A stretch of DNA of 64,000 nucleotides. Origin: Phragmites australis (taxonomy: Eukaryota > Streptophyta > Magnoliopsida > Poales > Poaceae). Below, piece after piece: positions 22,254 through 32,930 of the stretch. Positions within the stretch are counted from its first letter, which is position 1. Each line of letters starts with the position of its first letter. A program made the position numbers and the translations under genes. The stretch lies in NCBI RefSeq assembly GCF_958298935.1, contig NC_084929.1:31189501-31253500 (forward strand). Direction: 5' to 3'. A model generated the notes under the pieces. The model was given only the letters and a program-made list of their open reading frames with translations. It was not told where the DNA came from and did no database searches.

Positions 22254-25200
22254 TGGAGAGATTTGTGATTGGTACCGACCTACCGTGGAAACACAGAACT
22301 TTTAGCATCCACCATTATGCACCTAATCGAGAATTGTAGACCAGTTCTTCAGTTTTATTTGCCTGAAGAGATTTTTTGTAGGTTTACATCTTCCCTTCTT
22401 CTCTACCTCTCAGTAGTAGCCAGTTCCAACCAATGTGTGAGGCACCATCGGCGACTCTATATTAGACCGGAATCCTGACTACTGTGAGTCGCCTATGATG
22501 ACTGATTGAACCTCTTTGGTTATTGCACATATCGAGCAATGGTTAAGCCTGTTCCGAAATGGACTGGAACTTCAAATGTTTTTTTTTCTTCTGAATTTTA
22601 CACCATATTAAGCAAACTGCCTCTATACCACGATCATGTCAGAGAGGTTGGCTGTGCATGTATATCGTTGCTTGTGGACACGAGAACTTCCTTGTTGGTT
22701 CATGGCTGGCTGGAGTTTGGAAGTTGGAAGGGACGCCTCTCCCTGTGCAGATTGACTGCCTTGTGCATGCTTCAACGCCTGATGGTCTAAGGTCTGATGG
22801 GGTGCCACTCACGCCGGGTGTTTTTTCTTTACAACAAAGCAAGGTCTGATAGGGTGCTGACGCCTGATTGCCTTTGCAAAAATTGCGTCAAGTTGATTGC
22901 ATTGCATACATGCCCTGCCTAGTGTCAAGAAGCCAACTTTGTCAGCTCTACCATGTTATGCATTTAAAATATGTGCTTCGACTTACATGAAGGTCCATCA
23001 GATGATATATATGAAAATCGATGCATCATGGCTCGATATGAAACATTGGGCTGCCAAAAATCCTCATGTTGAGCTCATTTTTTGAGTAAATCTCATGATT
23101 CATTTCAAAATTGTCCTGAAGAAAAGCTTATCAAGGAGAACCGCCACTTCTGTACATTTTCTCGCAGAGTTGCGTTTTACCACACAGACGCACCACAGGT
23201 AAGCCATGTAAAACAGTAGAGGCACAATGGGTTATTGGGCTTTGCTTTGTTCACGGAGATGTTCTTGACGTCTCACGCTCACCTTCAGGCATTTGAAAAA
23301 TGGCAAATGATAACAGATAAGATTCCAAAGCTCATTTGCCGAAATGATATTCGTTGGAACTTTCAACTCAATGACGTAGGTAAACTCGGTTGAAACGGTT
23401 CATGTTTCTTGTCAGATTTGTCATCTGCTTATCGTATTCCAACAGCTGTTGGCTGTATAATCATGTATGCAGTGTTTGACGGACACATATACACGTTCCA
23501 TTACTCAATCTACAATTAGCTGCCACATATGGAGTAAATAAACATCCTAATGGTCAATTTATTTGATACGTGCACTCGTGTAAAATTACATCAGAAGGTG
23601 CAAACTGTCTAAACAATCCATAGAACTTGTTATAAAGCAAAATAAATAATTTATAAATGGAGCTGGAAACAGCATCTGCCTTTTCTTTTATCATGCAATT
23701 GCAAGTGAAAATGAAAGGTCTGAAAGATAGAGAGTAATAGATCAGGACATGTTTGATTATTTTTAGTGTGTGCTTTTGCAGTCAAAGGGGAGTGGTTAGC
23801 CAATAATGATCAAACTAAACTTTCTTGAACTGTCAATGATGGAGACGACGATAATAATGTTTGTGGCACACACGAATCCAAGATATACAGAACAACGATC
23901 ATTTCGGACTTTTTTTTTCAGGGAATTGTTAAACTTACATCTAGCTAGTCACGCAGTTAGGTGCCGCAATACATGCATTTATATCTAGAGATGGAGTTGT
24001 ATTTATTTTATAATTCTATCTAAATTCGTCACAACCTGTAACACCTTTTGTGGATATTTGATCAATATGCACCATTATAATCAGGTCTCATAGCAAATAA
24101 ACAGTGTAGTTTTTAATTTATTTTTCTCACGACTACTGAGTTAATTTGTAGGGCCTTTGTTTTGTTATTTCCGGACTATTGATGGGGGTTTTAATCTCGT
24201 TAGTGTTTATATTTAACTACATAGTCATGGACCATGTTTCGATGGTCCTCTAAAAATTTCGATTGCAGAAATTATACTGCTGAAAAGTGCATCCCGTGCA
24301 GTGACTCCAGCAATGTATATTTAATTTCTCTTTTTTTATACCAGCAATGCGTATTTAAGTTTTTGTTACACAAAAGGGCCTTTTTTTTCTTCTAAGGAAC
24401 ACAAAAGGATTTGATATGCAACTGACAACAAAAGCTTCTCAGGCATGATACATATCAAAAAGACCAATAATACCTGAGCAGATATTGTGTCAAGTTGATG
24501 ATATGGTCCCATGATTATCTTGCAGCAACAGTTGATATGACTTTCCAGTTTCTATCATTTCAGGTTTACAACAGTACCAGTTGTCAAGCAAAATCATACT
24601 TTGTCCTTGCTTTTGTAAGGGAGTAGGCTTTCGCTGAGGAACCACGTCCAATAAAAATATATTTACTCTGTTTGGTGTAGAGGAGGAACTAGGAATCTGT
24701 GATGGCCAACTTGTTTGAAGTAAATCAGAATAGTGCCTCTCCCAGATAATACATTGCATCACCATCAGAAATTCATAATAGCATGTCAAGCTAAAAAGGT
24801 ACAGGTGCTAGCTCTCCTGTTCCTTTCAGATTAAATTTAACCAATTTCTTCTTACAAATATTTTTAACTTTATTAGCTCCCTGCAAAAGTTATCTGAACC
24901 AAACACTTGTAGTGTGAAATAAATCTACCATCCATGAGTTTCAGAGTTCATTTATACTGAATATCACATGATCTTCGGTCTCTGAATTTGTTTCCTCAGA
25001 CTGTTGAAACCTCCACGGCTCCACTGAGATTTTTCAAACCAGGACTGCATACATGATATATCACTGAGCATGGTGAATCCAGAGGTACAAGGTCGAAGAT
25101 AACTATGCATCTCAGACTAATCAAATGACTGTCTGAAAACAGGCATGTGACAGTAATGTCAGTGAAGTGTGATACTATTCGTGAAAACCCAATTTATTCC

Positions 25201-25380
25201 TTGGTTCCATGATTAGAAACAGTTGTTCTTTCAAAGCAAATGAGGGCAGAATAAAAATGAACTTTTTGACTTGAGGATTTGATCATATCTTGCTCTGGCA
25301 CCAGAATATTTCCAGCTGCTAAATTCAAGTTGACTAAAAAAGTATTGAATACTTTGTATGCAAATTGTACTGTTCCCACA
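22254..25380. other. 3' region of the ZNF830-like gene and intergenic spacer
   Basis: The first several hundred bases are probably the 3' untranslated region of the upstream gene. The rest is AT-rich with only short chance reading frames on both strands. I see no gene, no LTR and no clear MITE. The minus-strand bZIP gene probably ends its transcript near 25400-25800. Confidence 0.5.
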
Positions 25381-25822
25381 GCATTAGCAAACTACCATTA
25401 GGCCTGCAGCGTTTCAGAAAAAAAAAATGGGCGGCAATGCCCACTATGTTATGCAGAATGAACAACGAAATTGACATCTTTGTAGTTGTAGTTGTAGTCG
25501 CAGTAACAGAAATGGGCTTTTAGATGTAACTGTTTCTGCAGCGTAACATACAGTAAACATGATCTACACTTCTGTATGCAGTGCATTTTATCAGTGATAA
25601 TAGTCAAATAGAGTTTTAGCTGAGTACAAACAAATTCCAAATCAGAAGTCACTACTTCATTGACATACTTGCAGTACAATTTTGCAGAACACAATATAGT
25701 ATTTGCATTTTCGATCTTTCCAGTGATACTATACAAGTATTCTGTACACACTGAACACTCGCCAAAAGACACAAAACGAAAAACAGCAAGACGGTTCTAG
25801 TCCTTGTCAGTTCATCACCCAT

Positions 25823-26161
25823 TTATTCCATGAATATTGTACTGTAATCAGCAAAAAAATTTGATCCCTTAAGGCCCAAGAAGCTGGTATAGGTCCCAAA
25901 ATTGCCAACCTGGCAACACACCCATTCGGCTAGAAAATCAGAAGTCACAAACCCTGCAACATCCATGGAATGCACCAGTTCTGGAACAGCAATCTCTCGC
26001 GACATGCCCCCGTCTTCATCGATCCTGCAATCCGCAGCTGCCGGTCCAGAGCTCTCCCCCCATGCTCCTCCTACCTCAAAGTTGCCATTGAAGCACAGAG
26101 CTGGATCAGCACACACCACAGAGCCAACACTGCACTGGTTCTGGAAAGGGAACGCGCCGAC
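25823..26161 (-). pseudogene. C-terminal extension of the bZIP gene, cut off by the in-frame TAG
   Basis: Directly after the TAG, the same frame stays open for 112 more codons: VGAFPFQNQCSVGSVVCADP, then ALCFNGNFEVGGAWGESSGP and further to a TAA at 25823-25825. The start of this stretch matches the conserved C-terminal part of group-F bZIPs, so the TAG most simply comes from a GAG codon by one substitution. The frame also runs past SDFLAE, where I recall relatives ending; the last ~28 residues may then reflect a lost stop codon (TGA to TGG). That second point rests on memory. Confidence 0.7.
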
Positions 26162-26599
26162 CTAGGCCTCGATCTTGCCCCGGACATCGAGCAGGAGGCT
26201 CCTCAACCTCACCACCTCTGCCTCCAGAGCGGCATGGTCCTGCAGCCGCCTCAGGAGCTGCTGGTTGGCGGCACGGAGCTTCTTGACCTCCTCCTCCAAG
26301 AAGGCCGCGTGCGCCTTCTTCTTCTCCCGGTACTTGCGCACAGCCTCCCGGTTCCCCAACGGTTTCTGTGGCTTCGTTCGGTCCTCCCGGGCGTCTTCAT
26401 CCTCGCCGCCGCCGGTGAAGACCTGGGTGTGCGTGTGCAGGCACGTGTGGGTGTGCATGGCGACCGACGAGCCGGGAGGGTTGCAGCTGTGCGTGTGGGT
26501 GCATGTCGTTGTGGTGCTGTCCAAGAACTCGTCGAAGCTATCGGGCATCTCCCGGTGGGAGAAGAGCAATTGGCAGGGGAGGTCAACTCCATCATCCAT
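26162..26599 (-). CDS. Group-F bZIP transcription factor (bZIP19/23/24 zinc-sensor type), truncated by a stop after the zipper
   Basis: The 145-residue frame starts MDDGVDLPCQLLFSHREMPD. Residues 33-57 form the Cys/His-rich zinc-sensor motif of this group (CTHTHSCNPPG, then HTHTCLHTHT). The basic region carries the N-x7-R signature (NREAVRKYR, residues 83-91) and runs into a leucine zipper (FLEEEVKKLRAANQQLLRRL onward). In Arabidopsis, bZIP19 and bZIP23 bind ZDRE sites in zinc-transporter promoters under zinc shortage, with zinc binding to the Cys/His motif holding them off. Here the frame ends GKIEA-TAG at 26162, whereas relatives continue GxIE-E-(I/V/L)GxFPFQ. Sensor, DNA-binding and dimer parts remain, so a shortened protein could still be made. 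Confidence 0.85.
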   Translation of the reverse strand: MDDGVDLPCQLLFSHREMPDSFDEFLDSTTTTCTHTHSCNPPGSSVAMHTHTCLHTHTQVFTGGGEDEDAREDRTKPQKPLGNREAVRKYREKKKAHAAFLEEEVKKLRAANQQLLRRLQDHAALEAEVVRLRSLLLDVRGKIEA

Positions 26600-27232
26600 T
26601 GTGACAGAGAATGTGCCAAGAACAAGCTTCTCGTTCTGTGGTCAATGCGCAAGTTGCACAAGAAAGATGAAAAAAAAGAAGAAGAAGAGGAGGAGGAGGA
26701 AGGAATCAAGAACTTGGTTCTGCAAAGGATGTTGTTTGCGGCTGTAACAACTAGATTACTTATCATAGATTGAGGAGGAAATTGATGGATCACACATTAA
26801 ACTAATTTGCAGCCTTGCAGGGGCAGTAGGCCTCACCACTGGACAGTAAAACTCGGCAGCATTCGAGAAAGGACAGCAGTCTCCTGCAAAAAAAAAAAAA
26901 AAGGCGTGCGCCCAAATTGGGAGAAAGTAGTCAGCAAGATGGCAGGAGGCCTTGATTACAAGCTGTCGCCGCAGAATTCAAGTGGAGACCGGAAACCACG
27001 CCGAATCGATGAAATACCCAGGCGGTAAAATAGCCTCAAAAGCTGGATTCCGGCATCAAATTCTCATCTTGAGCTGCGGGAACGATGTGGAGTCGACGGA
27101 TAGGCCTCGCTCGCTCGCTCGCCGCCGAGCTGCCTCTAGCGGGGAGAAAGTTTCTGCCTTCCCCTTTCGCCTTTCTCGGTTTCTCCACTCCCCACCGATC
27201 TTTTTGGTGATGTTTGATCACTTCTTTCCGTT
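26600..27232 (-). promoter_or_regulatory. Probable 5' leader and promoter region of the bZIP gene
   Basis: Non-coding sequence between the bZIP start codon and the fold-back element. It holds a GAA-rich (plus-strand) tract at 26668-26705, an A15 run near 26888, and a GC-richer block at 27090-27180 that could be the transcription start region. Group-F bZIP genes often have an intron in the 5' leader; I could not place one. No exact ZDRE palindrome was found. Confidence 0.4.
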
Positions 27233-28052
27233 TTATAGGGGAAAAATGAAAAACCCCTCAAAAATCATTTGAAATTTAACTTTCTCCTAAAAGTCGTTTT
27301 TTTAAAAAAATCTTCAAATATTTAGTTTTGTTGCAAAAACACCCCTAAAAATTAAAAAAAATAAAAAAATCATAAAAATTTTAAAAAAACTAGAGACAAT
27401 TCTAAGATCTTTTGTGAAATTTGTTTTAAAAATAATATCTTTTGCATCATATTTTATGGAGAGTAAGTTAAAAAAAAAGAAAAACGTACAGCTTATTTAT
27501 TAATTCAAGTTAACTATATAGTTAATTATTTACTAATAAAAATCATAAAACAATTTTTTTTTTGTCTTCTTACATGATCCTCTATCTTGTAAAAATACAT
27601 GAAATCTTGAAATAGTTATTGTAACGTGCAGAATTGAGTAAATATGTTGCAGATAGATTAATTCATAACTAATCCATAACACTAAAATTAGTGAAACTAT
27701 TTTTATTAGTTTAATTAAATAATTATTTTTGTAGAAAAAATAATGGTAGACATGAAAAAGTTAAAATAATATGAGTTAATAAATAAGCTATATATTTTTC
27801 TTTTTTTTCTAAACTTCCTCTCCATCAAATATGATGTAAAAGATATTATTTTTGAAAACAAATTTCACAAAAGTTCTTAGAATTATCTCTAGTTTGTTTT
27901 AGAATTTTTTTGTAATTTTTTTATTTTTTTGAATTTTTAGGGATTTTTTTACAAAATCAAACTTTTGGGGGGGGGGGGGGGTTTACAACAAAATAATTTT
28001 TGAGAGGAAAAGTCAAAATTCACTTTTAGGGTTTTGTATATTTCCCTTTTAT
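27233..28052. mobile_element. Fold-back element with ~300-base inverted arms
   Basis: The left arm (27233-27550) and right arm (about 27700-28052) are imperfect reverse complements over nearly their whole length. For example CTTTTGTGAAATTTGTTTTA at 27411 pairs with AAACAAATTTCACAAAAGTT near 27857, and GCTTATTTATTAATTCAAGT near 27492 pairs with GAGTTAATAAATAAGCTATA near 27773. About 150 unpaired bases lie between. There is no coding sequence. The right arm contains a G15 run (27967-27981) where the left arm has only CCCC. It is a long-TIR MITE or Foldback-type element. Confidence 0.75.
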
Positions 28053-29229
28053 CGGCGATTGGAGGGGAGGAGAATCCTGGAAAGGCGTGTGGCGGAGAAG
28101 ATGGACGTCGACGCGATGGGATGGGTGCGGAGAAGAGGATCCTAGTTCTTGCAACTGTTGGGAGGCTTTTGCTCGCTCATCATGATTGGATCTTTGCCCT
28201 TGTTGCTTCGAGCTGGTTATATCGTCTTTCAATTGGACTTTTTCGCCCCGTAAGATATTGTTATCTAGTTGACAATATGTAGTACATATACGAGCTGCAT
28301 AGCACAAAAGAAGCATGGAAAAAAAAAAGGAAGGAATATATGTGTGTGTGTATATATATAGCGTTTTAGATATAATCTCATATATTAATTAGGATACTTT
28401 AGGTGCTTATTTTCTATTATGTCTATGCTAAATAACTCGGACCTCTTGTCAATAAATTATTAGAGTTCAAGTGGTTATAACTATACTACTAAAAGCTATG
28501 AGATCCATGTTCGAGCCACTGTTACTTGTGGGTGGTTTCTTTTTTTTTTCTCCAGTGTGGTTGTCGTCAAAATTTGGAAGGACATGGTAGACCGTCACCA
28601 TGCAACTCATGCGTGGATTTTTTGCACTCCCGCCATGCTAATCGTTTGTCTTCTTTTTAGTTACGCTATCGCGTGAGTTTTGCCGCTAAACAATTCGCTG
28701 CTACCGTAGGTATATATATACCAGTACACTTCATATTAAGTACGTCACACATCAAAGCAAGGCTAAGATGAATTTGAACATGGAGCCACTGGATGATTCT
28801 TTTGATGGGATAGATATGAACATGGAATCACTGAAGAATACGGTATGCTTCTTGTTTTCTTTGTTGATTTGAGATTAATATTGCCGGAGTATATGAAGAG
28901 ACAGGTTTGGAGTGCTAGTTAGCAGTCAAAAACCAATACACAAGCAACATCAAGCGGCGCACATGAAGAGGCAGCATTGGAATATATGATGGCATTAACT
29001 GCAACCAGGGGTAAAAGAGCCCAAAACCTCTATTAATTGCTCAAATGACATGAACTTGCATCCACTTCCTAAATCACTCCGACGACATGAATTCCAAGAC
29101 CGGAGGGAGTATAATACTAGATAACCAACTCACCTCATACGGCAAGACCAATTAAAATCACCATTAAGCCCACTCATCTAGGTTTTCACCTGACAAAAAA
29201 CTATCATGGGTCTACAAGTGAGACCTTTT
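28053..29229. other. Spacer with a possible small orphan exon
   Basis: Mostly AT-rich non-coding sequence. At 28768 an ATG opens MNLNMEPLDDSFDGIDMNME, ending at a possible donor (ACG/GTATGC near 28842), with a TATATATA run about 55 bases upstream. It contains the internal repeat NMEPLDD/NMESLKN. I do not recognise it. A Stowaway-like end (CGGAGGGAGTA) stands at about 29101-29111 without a matching left end. Confidence 0.25.
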
Positions 29230-30714
29230 TCTTTCTAGAATACGCAAGAGAATTGTGTGTCATCATATTAAGCAAAAAGAAAGTTTTGATATGGTATAAC
29301 ACACACTGCGCATTGGAACACACAATGCGCGCACAAGCCACCCTGAACAATTACATCGCACCACATAAATCAAATAGGCGACCCAAATCAGTGAGCAACC
29401 GAATGAGTCCTTTGGACCCCACATCACACCATACGTTGGCCTCCTCCTTGACCGCGTGCACAACTGCCAGGACGGATGACCTTGTACCTTAGAACACACA
29501 GTCATTGCGGTGTCTCTAAATCGTTCAGGCTTGTGAATGTTGTGCGCCACCACTCCATGAAAGTGTCTTGACTTTGTGGCGCCAACGAAGCAAGTCCCAA
29601 GCCTGTAAGGATGGCAAACCAAATATGTTAGGCGAAGACACATTAGAGTAGCAGGTGAGGCATCGTTTGATCACACAACGGGTAGGACTCTGGATGTTGC
29701 ATGCCCCGTCGTGTGAGTTTGTATGTTGTCTAGCAATGGTTGAGGAGAGCCAGCCATATGAAGATCTTGCACTTCAGCGGTGCCCACGACTTCCGAACTC
29801 GACACAAAGGTTTGAAGTGGATGTTATCGTTGAAGAACAATGAGTAAGCTGACTTCGCTGAGTATTCACCCGACGCGGCATAGACCTAGAGATGCTCATC
29901 ACTGGTGCCTGGCTGCAAGGGGAAGTTGTCGACCAAGTCCCAAACTGGAGGTATTCCACCATGGCCACAACTAGGGGTGCACCCTTTATGTCTTGAATCC
30001 ATTGCCTATTCTCAAGCACCTCTTGCAACGTGCACCTAGTGGCCACCCCCTATTGCACTAGCCCAAAGAGGTACGAGGCAGGGTCACATACCTCCTGACC
30101 ACTGAGCCACTGATCGCTGGGTGGTCGGTCCAGAAGAGGGTGGACCATCCATCCCCCACCGTCGAGCAGAGAGAGATGAAGAAGAGAGCTTGCATGTTCT
30201 GGTAAACCGGCAGAAGGAACGTTACCCATGGCTTGTCTAGCTATGTCTCCTGCAGCCAAAGCCATCGTGTCTGAAGGGACTATCCAAGCATCTTTATGTC
30301 GTTTATGATGAGGCCACCAAGCTCGAGTGGTTGACACACCCTAGGCCAAGAGAACGAATAGTTGACCCCATTGACATTGACTCTGCCCTTCCACAGGAAC
30401 TCCATATACACCTTGTCAATGGTTCGAATAGTCCAATATGGCAGGTCTAGTGCCATCAGTGTGTACATTGGGATCGATGTTAGCACGACATGCACTAGGA
30501 TTAGCCTGCATAACTGTTGCATGAGGGCCACCCACCACCCATGCGATATGTTCACCACTTCTGTAATCTTCCAAATAGAGTTAGCCCTAGAAGGGCTTAA
30601 CTTCTTTAGCCATCCTCTTTTCTTTCTTTCTTTTTCTTCTCTCTCACCAAAGATACATACCCTATGACTTAGCGAACTAAAGTCACACTTTGGCATTACC
30701 ATTGTATCAACCAT
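29230..30714 (-). mobile_element. LINE fragment: C-terminal reverse transcriptase region and zf-RVT domain
   Basis: The minus strand reads LVHVVLTSIPMYTLMALDLP, then KVYMEFLWKGRVNVNG and WPRVCQPLELGGLIINDIKM (30560-30285), a typical tail of plant L1-type ORF2. A zf-RVT-like domain follows at 29775-29560 (APLKCKIFIWLALLNHC, then CDQTMPHLLL). Stops and frameshifts interrupt it. The 5' two-thirds are missing. It shows no obvious similarity to the 5-8.5 kb LINE in its remaining part. Confidence 0.75.
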
Positions 30715-30798
30715 TCACCCACAATATGCGGTAAGGTTCTTCCATTTTTCTTAGTATGTGTATATTATGCTTGTCATAGAGCTGTTTTGCCTCCTTGG

Positions 30799-31975
30799 TG
30801 TCAGACCCTAATTTTTAGGTTATCTTATGCCTCTCTTATATCAGTCCCTGGATCAGTAGTTGATACATATATAATACAACATAATAACATCAAAGTCATA
30901 CATTGATTGCAATATCTCCGTAGAGAATAAAAGTCACAAATGTCTTATACCTGAGATACAATACATCTATGGTCGACAGGTCACAAGAGAAAACAAAATA
31001 GCAGAAGCAACGATATAGCTCGTTGCCTACAGGAAACTTGGATGCTAGTGCAGCCTTAGTCTTCTATTTGTCATCTCTATCCTGATTGAAGTCATACTCC
31101 AACTCTTCATTTGAAAGCGAAAAGAATGAGTACAAAATGTACTCAACAAATCCTAACACTACATCAAGGGATTTTGATAGACTCATAAGGGGTGTGAACA
31201 AGGATTCAAGTCATAGTGCTATAGTTTGAGCACAAAGCTAGGTTTATATGCAAAATGGATTAGGAGTAACTCGTAGTTCAAGTAGTTGTCAAACCAAACC
31301 AGTTTTAAGTCATGATTAAAGTTGTTGGCCCTAGGGGAGACATATCCACCCCTGCAATTCCCATCTTTTAAGATGGAAAACATAGAATCCCAACCAATTC
31401 AATGGTTCCATGCTGACATTATCAAAAACACAGGCTCACACAACACACTCACACATCAAGGGATACACACACACACCCAAATATATTCGTTGTGTGGTTA
31501 TAACTTTGCATGTCCACGACTATGGACACAACTATTCGAACAAATTTTGTAGGACCAAAAGGGCATTTCGTCACACACTATATAGTAGGCCTTCACACAT
31601 TCATGTCCATCGAGCCAAAGATTATGACCCATATATTATAGACTATGCTCTTATACCAATTGTAGGATCAAAATGGTTTTTCTACACCCAAAAGCTAGCC
31701 AATAAGGTGAGGGGACTCCTCACTTTTAAGTTGGGTACATTGCCCTTTCACAACCAATATGCGACTATTCCAACAAAGGTAGAGACCCAGATTGAAGATC
31801 TCAAGATGGAGAATGGCAAGCTAAAGGTGTTCAAGGCCTAGGTCAAGCCAGATAGGGCTAAGCTCCAAGAAGTCCTACTCATAACATAGGCCGCCCACCA
31901 GGTGAAGGTAGAAGCACTGAAGCGGGACCTCTCAGGTAAGTTGTTTCACTACATGACCTCTGCAGCGAAAATGAC
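30799..31975 (+). repeat. Ty3-gypsy-like LTR or LTR-adjacent remnant
   Basis: It starts TGTCAGACCCTAATTTTTAG at 30799 and contains GAGTACAAAATGTACTCAAC near 31130, a phrase common in grass gypsy LTRs. A continuous plus frame at 31410-31841 has no known domain except an end that looks coiled-coil (ETQIEDLKMENGKLKVFK) and is followed by stops. No gag, protease or pol was found. Confidence 0.4.
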
Positions 31976-31977
31976 CC

Positions 31978-32930
31978 TGTTAGGCTATAATTATGATTTT
32001 GGTAATTAATGACAACATAGTTAGTGGGACTAATATATTTATCAAGTATATAATTTAGTAGGTCTCATAGATGAAATACATAAACAAGCTACCATAGTTG
32101 GGATAAAGTTTTGTTGAATTGGAAAAGTCCTAGAAAAATGTACTCACCGGATACGCACTAAAGCTTTGTGTTCAGAAGCAGTTATACCTCACCGGATGGT
32201 CTAGTGTCAGATAGGCATAAGTAGTGGAGCAATGTTGACAAAGAGGATAATGCAGATGGCTTCACCGAACCACGGATGGTCCGATGATCAGCAGAGAATC
32301 ACATCGGACTAATTCTTGCAGAGAAGAATCCAAGCACAAAAGAACAAAGATCAACTCATCGGAAGGTCCAGTGCCTGTGTTGTATACACCGGATGCTTCA
32401 CACCAGAGTATTTCCCACATAATCGTTTTCAAGAGTTGAAGATAAAAGAATACCTCATCGGATGGTCTAGTGATAGATGATGTATACACCAGAGTGTCTG
32501 ATGTTCACGGAGGCTTTGAGTGGAAGTCCAACGGTTAGTTTCTGAAGATGTACTCACCGGATGATCCGGTGTTAATACTACTGTTAACACCGGATTATTC
32601 GGTCTTTTTTGAGCCGTTGGGTTAACGACTAGTGCGTGAGTTTGAGACTATAAATACACATCCACTCAGTTTTTTAAAGGTGTGACATGCTGTTGGAGTC
32701 TAGATGAAGCTCATACACACTTGAGAAGATATCCAAGACACCAAAGTGCTTAAAGTGATCATCCAAAGCATTTAAATACAACAATTAGAGTGATTAGTGC
32801 TTATAAACTTAGAGACCGTGTTTCTAGACGATAGTTACCTAGAGAGTGGATCAAGAAGTAATCCTAACCTGTATCATAATTCATTGGCTACTCATATGCT
32901 ATGTGGTTTTCTTGTTTCCGTCAGATTAAG
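31978..32930 (+). repeat. LTR-like sequence with CACCGGAT/ATCCGGTG units
   Basis: It begins TGTTAGGCTATAATTATGAT and GGTAATTAATGACAACATAG, as many grass Ty1-copia LTRs do. Repeated variants of CTCACCGGATGGTCTAGTG occur near 32137, 32188, 32268, 32355, 32454 and 32552, the last paired with an inverted copy (ACACCGGATTATTCGGT near 32588). A TATA box (CTATAAATAC) stands near 32648, in the place expected for an LTR promoter. The right boundary is not defined and no coding region is attached. Confidence 0.5.

Noticed and set aside
26175..26793. Frames of up to 267 codons opposite or out of frame with the bZIP exon
   Set aside because: They mirror the bZIP coding sequence; only the minus-strand frame with the zipper and zinc-sensor motif matches a family.
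27093..27104. GTCGAC core near the bZIP gene as a zinc-deficiency response element
   Set aside because: The ZDRE is the palindrome RTGTCGACAY; only the inner GTCGAC is present here, which is too short to count.
28490..28530. Possible tRNA B-box (TGTTCGAGCC)
   Set aside because: No A-box or cloverleaf could be formed around it.
29095..29115. CGGAGGGAGTA as the right end of a Stowaway element
   Set aside because: No matching left end or related interior was found within 400 bases.
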